NCBI GenBank assembly: GCA_963669405.2 | Contig: CAXXHF010000002.1 | Coordinates: forward strand, 186,001-250,000 | Direction of reading: 5' to 3' | DNA from: Aureisphaera sp963669405 | Lineage (GTDB): Bacteria; Bacteroidota; Bacteroidia; Flavobacteriales; Flavobacteriaceae | Length of the DNA: 64,000 nt | In this document: positions 55,792 through 64,000 of the stretch, piece after piece | Numbering within the stretch: the first letter of the stretch is position 1 | How the letters are laid out: every line of letters starts with the position of its first letter | Notes under the pieces: generated by a model | Told to the model about the DNA's origin: nothing | Databases searched by the model: none | The model's input: only the letters and a program-made list of their open reading frames with translations | Translations under genes and position numbers: made by a program

Positions 55792-56214
55792 ATGAATCTA
55801 ACCAAAACCAAAAGGTTTGCTTTGCTTCTTTCTATAGGACTATTTGTAGTTGCCCTTACGCAAAAATGCTACTGTACTGGTAATTCCTGTGGCGATTCCA
55901 TGGCAGTTTTTATTTCGGGAATTATTGGGATATATGCGGGTGGAGCTGTTCTGTGTTGGTTAGCCAATCCTTTTTTATTTTTCTCATGGCTTTTTATTGG
56001 AAAGAATAAAACATCTTTGGCGCTAAGCTCAATTGCATTTTTAATTGCTATTTCATTTTTATTGTTCAATAAAATCATAACCACCGAAGCTGGGCACTAT
56101 GGTGAAATTACCGAATATCGACTCGGTTATTGGTTATGGGTATGTAGTAGTCTTGTCATGGTAATTGGTAATGTAATGATTAGAGTAAAAGCTAAAAAAG
56201 CATCGAAATCATAA
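55792..56214 (+). CDS. small membrane protein, unknown
   Basis: 140 residues, four membrane helices (FALLLSIGLFVVALTQ, ISGIIGIYAGGAVLCWL, LALSSIAFLIAISFLLFN, WLWVCSSLVMVIGNVMI), cysteines near the first loop (KCYCTGNSCGD). No known family is recognised. Separate from neighbours by about 170 bases upstream and 72 downstream. Confidence 0.6.
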   Translation: MNLTKTKRFALLLSIGLFVVALTQKCYCTGNSCGDSMAVFISGIIGIYAGGAVLCWLANPFLFFSWLFIGKNKTSLALSSIAFLIAISFLLFNKIITTEAGHYGEITEYRLGYWLWVCSSLVMVIGNVMIRVKAKKASKS

Positions 56215-56286
56215 TTTTATAAATTGCAGTGCATTATTTATTGACGTACATTCACAATCAAGATTATTTCCAGTATAAAACCATAG

Positions 56287-57471
56287 GTGAATCGGTCTAA
56301 ATTCATACTTCCCATCATTGTCTTTTCGCAGTTTTGCTGTACCTCACTTTGGTTTGCCGGCAACGGGGTCATGGATGATCTAGCAACTCATTTTAATCTT
56401 AGTCAGGATTCTTTAGGACATTTAACAGCCGCTGTTCAGTTTGGTTTCATAACCGGAACCCTCATTTTTGCTATGCTTACCATAGCAGATCGGTATTCGC
56501 CGTCTAAAGTCTTTATGGTAAGTGCATTGCTGGGAGCTATTTTTAATCTTGGTATTGTTTGGGAGGGAAATACGTTAACTAGCTTGCTCTTACTTCGTTT
56601 TTTTACAGGTTTTTTTCTAGCTGGGATTTATCCCGTGGGTATGAAAATAGCAACTGACTATTACGAAAAGGGATTGGGGAAATCTCTCGGTTTCTTAGTT
56701 GGGGCTTTGGTTATTGGGACTGCATTTCCGCATTTTCTAAAAGGAATCATTGGGTCTTCCCTTCCCTGGAAGTCTGTGCTGTTTGCTACTTCTGTGTTAG
56801 CGGTATTAGGCGGCATTCTCATGATAAGCCTAGTTCCCAATGGTCCCTACCGAAAAGAAGGGTTGACCCTACAATTTTCAGCTTTTTTTAAGGTGTTTCA
56901 AAATAAAGGATTCCGTAGTGCCGCTTTTGGGTATTTTGGACATATGTGGGAACTGTATGCCTTTTGGGCTTTTGTTCCTGTCATGCTAAAGGCATATACT
57001 AGTTTTCATCCTCAAATTACATTGAATATTCCAATATGGTCGTTCCTTATTATCGCTATTGGAGGATTGGCCTGTGTTCTTGGTGGTTTTCTATCAGAAA
57101 GATTCGGGACAAAAAGAACTGCATTTACAGCACTGCTACTATCTGGCATCTGTTGCCTCCTGTTTCCATTGCTTTTCATTATAAATTCAGAAATATTGTT
57201 TATTGGCTATCTTCTATTTTGGGGAATGGTAGTGATTGCAGATTCCCCCCTTTTCTCAACCCTCGTAGCACATAATGCCTCTCCTGAAGTAAAAGGTACT
57301 GCACTCACGATTGTAAATTGTATTGGGTTTGCCATAACCATCGTTAGCATTCAACTCATGAATAATTTGGTAGCAATGACAGATTCCAGCACTATTTATT
57401 TAATTTTAGTTCTGGGACCTATTTTTGGTTTGATTTCGTTAAAAACAATGTCAGATACCCATGAAAATTAA
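56287..57471 (+). CDS. MFS transporter
   Basis: 394 residues, twelve helices, starting at GTG. MFS signatures: DRYSPSKVFMVSALLGAIF (motif A-like loop), GFFLAGIYPVGMKIATDYYEKGLGKSLGF, and in the second half GGLACVLGGFLSERFGTKR. The N terminus lacks a signal and starts with FILPIIVFSQFC. Substrate not predictable; the closest pattern is the CynX/NimT- or arabinose-exporter-like group. It overlaps the following GNAT gene by 11 bases. Confidence 0.88.
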   Translation: MNRSKFILPIIVFSQFCCTSLWFAGNGVMDDLATHFNLSQDSLGHLTAAVQFGFITGTLIFAMLTIADRYSPSKVFMVSALLGAIFNLGIVWEGNTLTSLLLLRFFTGFFLAGIYPVGMKIATDYYEKGLGKSLGFLVGALVIGTAFPHFLKGIIGSSLPWKSVLFATSVLAVLGGILMISLVPNGPYRKEGLTLQFSAFFKVFQNKGFRSAAFGYFGHMWELYAFWAFVPVMLKAYTSFHPQITLNIPIWSFLIIAIGGLACVLGGFLSERFGTKRTAFTALLLSGICCLLFPLLFIINSEILFIGYLLFWGMVVIADSPLFSTLVAHNASPEVKGTALTIVNCIGFAITIVSIQLMNNLVAMTDSSTIYLILVLGPIFGLISLKTMSDTHEN

Positions 57472-57991
57472 TGTTCGAGAAATAGAAATAGCAGACATTT
57501 CCCGTATTGCAGATTATTGGCTCTTATCTGATCCAGATTTTATGGTTGGCATGGGTGTGGACCTGGACAAACTCCCAACAAGGAAAAGTATTACCGAAAT
57601 GCTCACCCAACAGATCGCCTTCAATTATAAAACCAAAGAGAATTATGCCCTTATTTGGGAGATCAATGGAAAAGCCGTGGGGCATTGCAATATCAACCAA
57701 ATTGAATTCGGAAAAAAAGCCCATATGCACCTTCACCTTTGGAAAGCTGTGAACCGCAAAAAAGGGATGGGTATAGAACTAGTGAAAAAGTCCCTTCCCT
57801 TCTTCTTTCAGAATTTTGAACTGGAAGTATTGTATTGTGAACCCTATGCCCTAAATCCAGCACCCAATAGGACATTACCGAAAACTGGCTTTGAATTTAT
57901 AAAGACTCATAGAACCATCCCTGGAGCATCTTGTTTTGAACAGGATGTCAATCAATGGAAACTAACAAAATATAGGTTTGAAAGGCTTTAA
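57461..57991 (+). CDS. GNAT family N-acetyltransferase
   Basis: 176 residues. GNAT fold with the acetyl-CoA loop-like MHLHLWKAVNRKKGMGIELVKKSL segment and the end PNRTLPKTGFEFIKTHRTI, as in RimJ/RimL-like enzymes. Substrate unknown. Overlaps the MFS gene by 11 bases, so co-translated; an export plus acetylation pair acting on one compound is possible. A hairpin terminator follows at 57991-58013. Confidence 0.82.
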   Translation: MKINVREIEIADISRIADYWLLSDPDFMVGMGVDLDKLPTRKSITEMLTQQIAFNYKTKENYALIWEINGKAVGHCNINQIEFGKKAHMHLHLWKAVNRKKGMGIELVKKSLPFFFQNFELEVLYCEPYALNPAPNRTLPKTGFEFIKTHRTIPGASCFEQDVNQWKLTKYRFERL

Positions 57992-58013
57992 AACCCAAAA
58001 GACAGGGGTTTTT
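57991..58013 (+). terminator. weak terminator after the GNAT gene
   Basis: AAACCC-n9-GGGTTT stem followed by TT and CG; begins at the stop codon of the GNAT gene. The stem is short. Confidence 0.5.
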
Positions 58014-58041
58014 CGTATCTTATAGCTTCAGACACCATATA

Positions 58042-58488
58042 ATGAAAGCATCTTTTATATTTTTTCTATGCATTGTTTTGGGGGTTGTTATTTCATGTAA
58101 GGACTCCAAAGAAAAGACCGTTACTGAACTGGTAAGCGAATCTCCATCAGCCTGTATGGAACGTATCTTAAAAGAGGATGAAGCTTATGGTACGGAACGA
58201 AACCACGCGTCTGAAACCATTTCATTGGGTAAAATCATTACCAACTATACCCAACGACTGCGAGGGATGGATTTTGGTAACTGCCCAGAAACCTTTGAAC
58301 TAGCTTTTTATGCGCATTCACAAGCTTGGGACAGCCTGGTTCCTATAGTAAATAAATATCCCGATTTACGTGGGGAGCTTCACTCGATATTCGATACGCT
58401 GGAACAAAGCCAAGATTCTACAGAATTTAAACGATTGCTTGCTTTGGTTTGGAGTACTTGGGAAAATGTAGAAGCTACCCAAAAATAA
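58042..58488 (+). CDS. lipoprotein of unknown function
   Basis: 148 residues; signal peptide with lipobox GVVISC (cysteine about residue 19). The rest is helical, with no domain recognised (ERILKEDEAYGTERNHASET, SQAWDSLVPIVNKYPDLRGE). Stands alone, ending 12 bases from the convergent nitroreductase. Confidence 0.65.
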   Translation: MKASFIFFLCIVLGVVISCKDSKEKTVTELVSESPSACMERILKEDEAYGTERNHASETISLGKIITNYTQRLRGMDFGNCPETFELAFYAHSQAWDSLVPIVNKYPDLRGELHSIFDTLEQSQDSTEFKRLLALVWSTWENVEATQK

Positions 58489-58500
58489 TGTAAATAGCTT

Positions 58501-59139
58501 TTAGTTCATTTCAATAACAACCTCAGCTACCCCACGACGTACTTTTTTTAATTCAGAAAAAAGATCATCATTAGCACGATATCCTACAGGAAGAACCAAT
58601 ACTGAGGCCAATCCTCTAGCATCTAATCCAAGAAGTTCATCGTATTCTTTAGGTTCAAAACCTTCCATGGGGCAAGCATCAATTCCTTCTAAAGCACAAA
58701 CAGTCAGCAAGTTCCCAAGTGCCAAATAGGCCTGTTTAGACACCCAAAGTGTAATCTCTTCAGGTTGTTTGTCTGCAAAGGAAGAAAGTAAATAATCCTG
58801 AAAAGGGTCCAATATCTCACGAGGGGTGTTTCGTATGTCCTCTACCCTATTGAAATGACCTTTTATATAATCTGAAGAAATAGAAGTTTCCCTACAAATC
58901 ACCAATACATGGGAAGCATCTTTTACTTGCTCCTGATTCATAGACATAGGCACTAATTCTTTTTTGATTTCCGAATTGGAAATCACCAACATTTTTAATG
59001 GTTGCAACCCGTACGAAGTAGCTGTAAGATTGAACGCATCTTTTAATACCTGTACTTGATCTTCAGATAGTTTTCTGGATGAATCAAACTTTTTACAAGC
59101 ATATCGCCATTTTAACTTTTCTATGATTTCTGATGCCAT
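58501..59139 (-). CDS. nitroreductase family NAD(P)H-dependent oxidoreductase
   Basis: About 212 residues from the ATG at 59139, chosen over a TTG 27 bases upstream because ASEIIEKLKWRYACKKFD is the usual start of the family. FMN-binding features: RYACKKFDSSRKL, TATSYGLQPLKMLVIS, ALGNLLTVCALEGIDACPMEGFEP, SVLVLPVGYRANDD. Reduces nitro compounds or quinones. Single gene. Confidence 0.88.
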   Translation of the reverse strand: MASEIIEKLKWRYACKKFDSSRKLSEDQVQVLKDAFNLTATSYGLQPLKMLVISNSEIKKELVPMSMNQEQVKDASHVLVICRETSISSDYIKGHFNRVEDIRNTPREILDPFQDYLLSSFADKQPEEITLWVSKQAYLALGNLLTVCALEGIDACPMEGFEPKEYDELLGLDARGLASVLVLPVGYRANDDLFSELKKVRRGVAEVVIEMN

Positions 59140-59237
59140 GGTAATTCCCTTAACTTTACCCTGCAAAAATACATATCCCTAGTGATGGTTTTCAGAAAAA
59201 ACCATCGAATATTTTAATAGTGCCAAAAAGAAACATT

Positions 59238-59627
59238 ATGCTTACTATAGATGCGCAAATTGAAAAAAGTGAAACTCGAATTTTTAAAGCGGTTTTCCCT
59301 AACACAACCAACCATTACGACACTCTGTTTGGAGGGACTACCCTACATATGATGGACGAAGCATCATTTATTTGTGCTACGCGTTTCAGTAGAAAAAAAG
59401 TAGTGACGGTTTCTACCGAAAAGATAGATTTCACCAAACCCATCCCACAAGGAACCATTGTAGAATTAGTAGCCCGTGTAGACAAAGTGGGAAGAACCAG
59501 TTGTGTTGTGAAAGTGGACATTTTTATGGAGGATATGTACAGTAATAAGCGTGAAAATGTAGTTACGGGCTATTTTACATTTGTAGCTATTGGGGATGAT
59601 AAAAAACCCATCCCTATATTGGGTTAG
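59238..59627 (+). CDS. hotdog-fold acyl-CoA thioesterase
   Basis: About 129 residues from the ATG at 59238; a GTG start at 59220 is possible. YciA/BFIT-like features: NHYDTLFGGTTLHMMDEAS, SRKKVVTVSTEKIDFTKPI, GRTSCVVKVDIFMED, GYFTFVAIGDDKKPIP. Hydrolyses acyl-CoA in the cytoplasm. Lies just before tRNA-Ser. Confidence 0.88.
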   Translation: MLTIDAQIEKSETRIFKAVFPNTTNHYDTLFGGTTLHMMDEASFICATRFSRKKVVTVSTEKIDFTKPIPQGTIVELVARVDKVGRTSCVVKVDIFMEDMYSNKRENVVTGYFTFVAIGDDKKPIPILG

Positions 59628-59667
59628 TATTTTTAAAAAATTCTTTTCAGAAAACAAAAAAGCCTTG

Positions 59668-59675
59668 TATATTTG
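59668..59675 (+). promoter_or_regulatory. tRNA-Ser -7 box
   Basis: TATATTTG matches TAnnTTTG; ends 11 bases before the tRNA. Confidence 0.55.
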
Positions 59676-59686
59676 CATCCGCTAAA

Positions 59687-59771
59687 GGAGAAATGGCAGA
59701 GTGGTCGAATGCGGCAGTCTTGAAAACTGTTGAGGGTCACACCTCCGGGGGTTCGAATCCCTCTTTCTCCG
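59687..59771 (+). tRNA. tRNA-Ser(UGA)
   Basis: 85-base serine tRNA with a 7-bp acceptor stem (GGAGAAA / TTTCTCC), anticodon stem GCAGT/ACTGT around loop CTTGAAA (anticodon TGA at 59721-59723), a long variable arm and T-arm GGGGGTTCGAATCCC. Discriminator G; no genomic CCA beyond GCA. The 3' end is duplicated downstream, a common phage/island attachment pattern. Confidence 0.95.
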
Positions 59772-59774
59772 CAA
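59756..59774 (+). repeat. 19-bp tRNA 3' end, attachment-like core (copy in tRNA)
   Basis: AATCCCTCTTTCTCCGCAA at the 3' end of tRNA-Ser is repeated exactly at 59925-59943, 169 bases further on. Direct repeats of a tRNA 3' end are a typical sign of an integrase-mediated site. Confidence 0.65.
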
Positions 59775-59777
59775 GCA

Positions 59778-59812
59778 AAACGCTTCACCGAAAGGTGAGG
59801 CGTTTTTTTATT
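59778..59812 (+). terminator. terminator after tRNA-Ser
   Basis: AACGCTTCACC-GAAA-GGTGAGGCGTT with one mismatch (A/C bulge), followed by TTTTT. Ends the tRNA transcript. Confidence 0.85.
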
Positions 59813-59924
59813 TACTGAAATGACGGAAGCTTGCTTTCCATAATGAAGGTGAATAAAAAAGTATCGCGAAGTGGTGCGTTTTGCTTGTAGGCTTCTCCCC
59901 TTTGGGATCAAGAGTGAAACGAGT

Positions 59925-59943
59925 AATCCCTCTTTCTCCGCAA
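59925..59943 (+). repeat. 19-bp duplicate of the tRNA-Ser 3' end
   Basis: Exact copy of 59756-59774. The preceding bases (GATCAAGAGTGAAACGAGT) are not tRNA-like. Just after it comes a long hairpin. Likely an att remnant at the edge of an integrated block. Confidence 0.65.
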
Positions 59944-59977
59944 AAAGCCTTATAAGCAAACAACTTATAAGGCTTTT
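59943..59977. terminator. bidirectional terminator hairpin
   Basis: AAAAGCCTTATAAG-n7-CTTATAAGGCTTTT, 14-bp perfect stem with A/T tracts on both ends. It could end both the tRNA side and the metal-cluster minus strand. Confidence 0.75.
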
Positions 59978-60024
59978 GTTTTTTAGTGGACACTACCATC
60001 CTTTTTATCAAAGACATATGAAAA

Positions 60025-60465
60025 TTAATGATCATGACCCGAATGATCATCACCTTTAGCTTCACCAGACTGATTCATTGCCATTTCGTGGTCGTATTGA
60101 CAACAACCCGGTAAACCCTTGTAAGCCTCTTCGCTACCCGCTATTTTTTCGGTATCATAACCAGATGCCGCTATGGCCTTATGAATTGCCATTGCATCCG
60201 TTTTTGTATCATCAAAAGAAACATCAATCTTCTTTTTATCTACATCCCAATTGGCACTTGCTACACCATCAACACCATTGGCTGCTTTTTCAATGGTATT
60301 TTTACACATACCACAATTACCCCTAACGCCAAAAGACAGATCTGTCATAGCCATGTCTTTGGACATTTCAGTAGTAGTTGCCTCCGTTTCTTTTTTGGTT
60401 TCGTTTTTACAACCAGTTAAACCCAATGCTGCTAGTACAGCTACACATAAAATTACTTTCTTCAT
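60025..60465 (-). CDS. heavy-metal-associated (HMA) domain lipoprotein
   Basis: 146 residues; lipobox LGLTGC with cysteine at residue 19. HMA domain about 42-115 with the metal loop GNCGMCKNTI and IHKAIAASGYDTEK. The tail CCQYDHEMAMNQSGEAKGDD plus HSGHDH is His/Cys-rich. Likely binds copper or another soft metal in the periplasm or outer membrane leaflet and passes it on. It starts 15 bases after the CusB-like gene end, so it is the last gene of the metal operon. Confidence 0.88.
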   Translation of the reverse strand: MKKVILCVAVLAALGLTGCKNETKKETEATTTEMSKDMAMTDLSFGVRGNCGMCKNTIEKAANGVDGVASANWDVDKKKIDVSFDDTKTDAMAIHKAIAASGYDTEKIAGSEEAYKGLPGCCQYDHEMAMNQSGEAKGDDHSGHDH

Positions 60466-60480
60466 TGTTTTAAAATTTAA

Positions 60481-62250
60481 TTAATCTATTACTTGTTTTA
60501 CTTCTCCACAGGTAAGCATTGCATCACCAAAATATGGATTGATTACTTTTTCCTCTTTGCTCAACCAATACGCACCGTTGTTGTTATCTGCCATTGGGCA
60601 AAATTCTACATACACTTTTTCGTTAACACCAAACAGTTGTACCGCATTTATTAAATGAGATGAAAGGTGCTTAAAATGACCCCTTTGTACTTTTATATCA
60701 GACGTTTTAAAAATAGAGGTTGCAGAAGATTTTATGTCGCCTGTCAATGCCATCCAATGCGTATGAGCGTTCGTGTCTGATAATAATTTCATGTCTATTT
60801 CACTCAATTTGTTCAGTAAACTTGTTGCGCTCATTGAAGTGTTTTTTGAATCCTCTTTTACCAAAGCATCCTTTAAACGGATGTATTCATTAAAAACAAC
60901 CCTTAATTGCTCTCGAAATTCCTCTGGCACTTCCAATCGTTCATTCCTATGCGTATGGCCGCTTTCTTCATTTGAAACATTAGTATCCATTCCTAAATGC
61001 CCTTCATGACCCGTCATGGTTTTACCACCATCCTTATTCATCATAGACTTTTTACCCTGCAATTGTGCCGCTGCATCTACCGTAAAAGTTCCGTTAGTTA
61101 CTACTTCATTACCAGCAGATAAACCTTCCAAAACTTCATATTCATTACCCATTTGGTTGCCCAAAACAACTTCACGCATTTCAAAAACGGTTTGGTTGGG
61201 GTTGGTTTTTAAATAGACTACAGAGCGTTCACCCGTCCAAAGTACAGCAGAAGCGGGGATGGTCAATACCTCTTTATTTTCATTCTTCATATCATCCATA
61301 TTTGCAGTAACAAACATGCCTGGTTTAAATATATCTTCCCTGTTATTGAGTACCACACGCAAGGTTACCGTTCTTGTTTTGGTATTTAATACAGGATCAA
61401 TAAAATCTACTTTCCCTTTAAATTGTTTGTTGGCATAAGCATTTGTAGTTACCAAAACCTCTTGTCCCTTTTTAAATACCTCTATTTGGTTTTCGTACAC
61501 ATCAAAATTAGCCCAAACCGTGTTTAGATTGGCTATTTTTAGCAGGGGTTGGCCTTGCTTTATATAATCGCCTTGTTCAACCAATTTTTCGGTAACCGTT
61601 CCAGAAACGGTTGCATACACTGGGAAATTCTCTTTCACCTTTTGGGTTTTTTCAATCTGATTGATTTGATTATCAGAAAGTTTCCACAATTTCAATTTAT
61701 TACGAACCGCTTTGTATAATGCTGGTTGCGATTCCTTTAAAGCTGCAGCTGTAATCAATTCTTGCTGTGCAGCATACAATTCTGGCGAATAAATATTTGC
61801 TAATAGCTGTCCTTTACGAACGGCTTCTCCTGTAAAGCTGACATTTAAACGTTCAATTCTTCCCGAAAAGTAACTTACCTGTACCGCATTGGCTTCTTCA
61901 TTTACGGCAATTTTACCAGATAGTTTAATGGTATTTTCAGCATTTCCTTTGCCTACTACGGTTGTTTGAATGTTGGCCAGCGCCATCGCGTTTTCAGTGA
62001 GTTTAAACTGATCTGCCAATAAGCCATCACTACCACTTGCAGCAGGAATTAAATCCATACCACAAATAGGGCAATCACCTGGTTCTGGCTGCATAATTTG
62101 CGGATGCATGGAGCACGTCCACATCTGATTGGTTTCTGTAACCACATCATGATTGTGGCCAGATTCTGCCTTTGATGAGCCACCAAAGAGCAACCACCCC
62201 AATAGTAGCCCTACTACTAATATGCCTGTATAAATTATATATTTTTTCAT
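60481..62250 (-). CDS. CusB/HlyD-type periplasmic adaptor with YHS-like metal site and DUF3347
   Basis: 589 residues: N-terminal membrane helix (IIYTGILVVGLLLGWLLFG), a heavy-metal-binding motif MWTCSMHPQI...CPICGMDL about 43-70, CusB-like barrel-sandwich and beta-barrel parts (GKIAVNEEANAVQVSYFSG, ANIYSPELYAAQQELITAAA, GTVTEKLVEQGDYIKQGQP), and a C-terminal DUF3347 region (LEVPEEFREQLRVVFNEYIR) with a second metal-type tail. Adaptor linking an RND pump to an outer-membrane channel for Cu/Ag export. No CusA pump is seen here; a P-type ATPase is beside it. Confidence 0.9.
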   Translation of the reverse strand: MKKYIIYTGILVVGLLLGWLLFGGSSKAESGHNHDVVTETNQMWTCSMHPQIMQPEPGDCPICGMDLIPAASGSDGLLADQFKLTENAMALANIQTTVVGKGNAENTIKLSGKIAVNEEANAVQVSYFSGRIERLNVSFTGEAVRKGQLLANIYSPELYAAQQELITAAALKESQPALYKAVRNKLKLWKLSDNQINQIEKTQKVKENFPVYATVSGTVTEKLVEQGDYIKQGQPLLKIANLNTVWANFDVYENQIEVFKKGQEVLVTTNAYANKQFKGKVDFIDPVLNTKTRTVTLRVVLNNREDIFKPGMFVTANMDDMKNENKEVLTIPASAVLWTGERSVVYLKTNPNQTVFEMREVVLGNQMGNEYEVLEGLSAGNEVVTNGTFTVDAAAQLQGKKSMMNKDGGKTMTGHEGHLGMDTNVSNEESGHTHRNERLEVPEEFREQLRVVFNEYIRLKDALVKEDSKNTSMSATSLLNKLSEIDMKLLSDTNAHTHWMALTGDIKSSATSIFKTSDIKVQRGHFKHLSSHLINAVQLFGVNEKVYVEFCPMADNNNGAYWLSKEEKVINPYFGDAMLTCGEVKQVID

Positions 62251-62254
62251 TTTA

Positions 62255-64000
62255 TTATATTTTAATATTTCTTAACCTCAATGCATTTACTATTACAGAA
62301 ACAGAGCTAAAACTCATTGCCAACGCAGCAATCATTGGCGATAATAAAATGCCAAAGAATGGGAATAATACGCCTGCTGCAATAGGTACTCCTAACGTGT
62401 TATAAATAAGTGCAAAAAATAAATTCTGCTTTATATTCTTCATTACGGAATGACTTAAATTTTTAGCCTTTACCATACCGTGCAAATCGCCTTTAACCAA
62501 AGTTATCATGGCGCTTTCTATGGCCACATCCGTTCCAGTTCCCATGGCAATCCCTATATCGCTTTTTGCCAGTGCCGGTGCATCATTAATACCATCGCCA
62601 GCCATAGCAACCACTTTTCCGTTTTCTTGCAATTTTTCTACTTCTTTAAGCTTGTCCTCTGGCAACATACTGGCTTTAAAGTCTGCCAGATTTAGTGCAG
62701 ATGCTACTGCTTGCGCCGTATCGTGATTATCGCCCGTAAGCATAATAACATCAATCCCTTTATCCTGTAGCGCTTTAATGGCCTTGGCACTTGTTTCTTT
62801 TATTTTGTCACCAATAACCACATAACCAACAACGGTATTATCAATTGCTAAATACGAAACGGTTTTACCTTGTTGTTGGTAGGTTTTGGCTTCCTCCTTC
62901 ATTATAGATGTAATGTCTGCTTTGGCATATTCCATCATTTTAGGATTGCCCAATGCCACTTTTTTGCCATTTATTTTGGCTTCAACACCTTTTCCTGTCA
63001 CAGCACTAAAGTTTTCAGACTTTATTATTTCAGCATTTTGCGCTTTGCCGTATGCAACAGTGGCTTCTGCTAATGGATGCTCGCTATGGGTGTTTAATGA
63101 AACAATGTATTGTAGCAGCTCCCTGTTGCTTAAAGCATCAGTAAAAGCCCCTATGGTTTCAACTGTAGGCCTTCCTTCTGTAATGGTTCCTGTTTTGTCT
63201 ACAACAAGTGTGTTTATGGTGTCCATTTTTTCAAGAGCTTCGGCATTTTTAATCAATACCCCATTTTGAGCACCTTTACCCACACCAACCATTACTGACA
63301 TGGGTGTTGCTAAACCTAAGGCACACGGACACGCAATGATAAGAACTGCAATAGCATTGACCAATGCATATACGTAAGCAGGCTCTGGCCCCCAAATAGC
63401 CCAAACAGTGTATGTAATGATGGAAATGAAAACTACAACTGGCACAAAATACCCCGATACCTTATCAGCTAAATTTTGAATGGGTGCGCGACTTCTGCTG
63501 GCATCATTTACCATATGTATGATTTGTGAAAGCAGCGTATCACTGCCTACCTTTTCTGCTTTCATCAAGAAAGATTGATTGCCATTGATGGTTCCGCTAC
63601 TTACTTTATCATCTACAGCTTTATTTACAGGAATAGGTTCCCCAGTAATCATAGATTCATCAATAGTTGTTTCGCCTTCAGTTATCACACCATCTACAGG
63701 AATTTTATCGCCTGGTTTCACTTTCAGAATATCATTTAATTCTATTTCATCTATACTGACTTCAACTTCCTCACCATCCACTATTTTTATGGCTTTATTG
63801 GGTGCTAATTTCAGTAATTCTTTGACTGCCGAATTGGTTTTGCTATGTGCACGGGCTTCTAGCAACTGTCCTAAAAGCACCAAGGTTAAAATAACGGTTG
63901 CGGCTTCAAAATAGACATGTACTGCGCCAGATTCTGTTTTAAATTGTGCAGGAAACACCTCTGGAAACAGCATACCAACTACACTAAACAACCACGCCAC
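62255..64000 (-). CDS. copper/silver-translocating P1B-type ATPase, N terminus outside the window
   Basis: 581 residues visible and open at the window end. Motifs: MITGEPIPVNK (actuator TGE), the CPC metal site ACPCALGLATPMS, phosphorylation DKTGTITEGRP, the HP motif NTHSEHPLAEA, and MAGDGINDAPALAKSDIGIAMG. Exports monovalent Cu/Ag across the inner membrane at the cost of ATP. Five bases before the CusB-like gene, so part of one operon. Any N-terminal HMA or His-rich domain is not visible. Confidence 0.93.
   Translation of the reverse strand: MAWLFSVVGMLFPEVFPAQFKTESGAVHVYFEAATVILTLVLLGQLLEARAHSKTNSAVKELLKLAPNKAIKIVDGEEVEVSIDEIELNDILKVKPGDKIPVDGVITEGETTIDESMITGEPIPVNKAVDDKVSSGTINGNQSFLMKAEKVGSDTLLSQIIHMVNDASRSRAPIQNLADKVSGYFVPVVVFISIITYTVWAIWGPEPAYVYALVNAIAVLIIACPCALGLATPMSVMVGVGKGAQNGVLIKNAEALEKMDTINTLVVDKTGTITEGRPTVETIGAFTDALSNRELLQYIVSLNTHSEHPLAEATVAYGKAQNAEIIKSENFSAVTGKGVEAKINGKKVALGNPKMMEYAKADITSIMKEEAKTYQQQGKTVSYLAIDNTVVGYVVIGDKIKETSAKAIKALQDKGIDVIMLTGDNHDTAQAVASALNLADFKASMLPEDKLKEVEKLQENGKVVAMAGDGINDAPALAKSDIGIAMGTGTDVAIESAMITLVKGDLHGMVKAKNLSHSVMKNIKQNLFFALIYNTLGVPIAAGVLFPFFGILLSPMIAALAMSFSSVSVIVNALRLRNIKI

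Larger units (their letters stand above)
59628..60024. other. 397-bp gap: tRNA-Ser, terminators and integration scar
   Basis: No protein gene is seen between the thioesterase and the HMA lipoprotein. It holds the tRNA-Ser promoter and gene, a terminator, a 19-base duplicate of the tRNA 3' end and a second hairpin (all annotated separately). Confidence 0.7.

Noticed and set aside
1..64000. CRISPR array, prophage or insertion sequence
   Set aside because: No regularly spaced repeats, no cas, integrase, capsid or transposase genes were seen in any frame.

Overview
The window comes from a marine-type member of the Bacteroidota, most likely a Flavobacteriaceae. The evidence is AT-rich DNA, many TonB-dependent receptors with STN and carboxypeptidase-like N-terminal domains, DUF4249 lipoproteins, a FecI/FecR/TonB receptor unit, a type IX secretion (T9SS) C-terminal sorting domain, LytTR and NarL two-component systems, and promoters of the Bacteroidota form TTTG-N19/22-TAnnTTTG. 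No insertion sequence, prophage or CRISPR array was seen.

Layout. 1-0.9 kb: end of a LytS-type kinase plus its LytTR regulator. 0.9-2.7 kb: a comM scrap and intact comM. 2.7-12.2 kb: a five-gene surface operon (245-aa secreted protein, TonB receptor, two DUF4249 lipoproteins, MG2-like protein) preceded on the same strand by a NarL-type kinase/regulator pair. 12.2-14.2 kb: three unrecognised genes, two of which share a C-terminal domain ending in DFTxPCPxxCD. 14.3-25 kb: a run of eight genes from starch/maltose breakdown (pgmB, GH65 maltose phosphorylase, two GH13 lipoproteins) into upper glycolysis (pfkA, gap, GlcNAc-type kinase, pgi). A 1-kb cassette-like insertion bounded by inverted repeats (25.16-26.12 kb) appears to separate the maltose genes from their old operator. 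26.5-37.9 kb: housekeeping and secreted genes (CocE hydrolase, DsbD, tilS, pabB, flavin reductase, T9SS protein, lpdA, CPBP protease, Lrp). 38-42.3 kb: methionine gamma-lyase type enzyme, NhaC-type transporter, peroxiredoxin, tpx.

42.3-48 kb: an ECF sigma / FecR / TonB receptor unit divergent from a Kazal-repeat lipoprotein. A perfect 31-bp element occurs in front of fecR and, mirrored, in front of the Kazal gene, which suggests one regulon. The Kazal gene has three +1 frameshifts and ftsK just downstream has another, so 47.5-48.8 kb may be poorly sequenced. 48-55.6 kb: dgkA, ftsK, lolA, lptF/G-like, ribB with a degenerate GTP cyclohydrolase II domain, and kdnA (8-amino-Kdo synthesis). 55.8-59.6 kb: small membrane and soluble genes. 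59.7 kb: tRNA-Ser(UGA), with its 3' end duplicated 169 bp downstream, an integration-type scar, followed by a metal (copper/silver type) export cluster that runs off the window end.

The strongest leads for something undescribed are the mirrored ECF-type element with the Kazal lipoprotein, the DFTxPCPxxCD pair around a membrane protein, the inverted-repeat cassette with the displaced operator, and the DUF4249 operon with its 20-bp palindrome.
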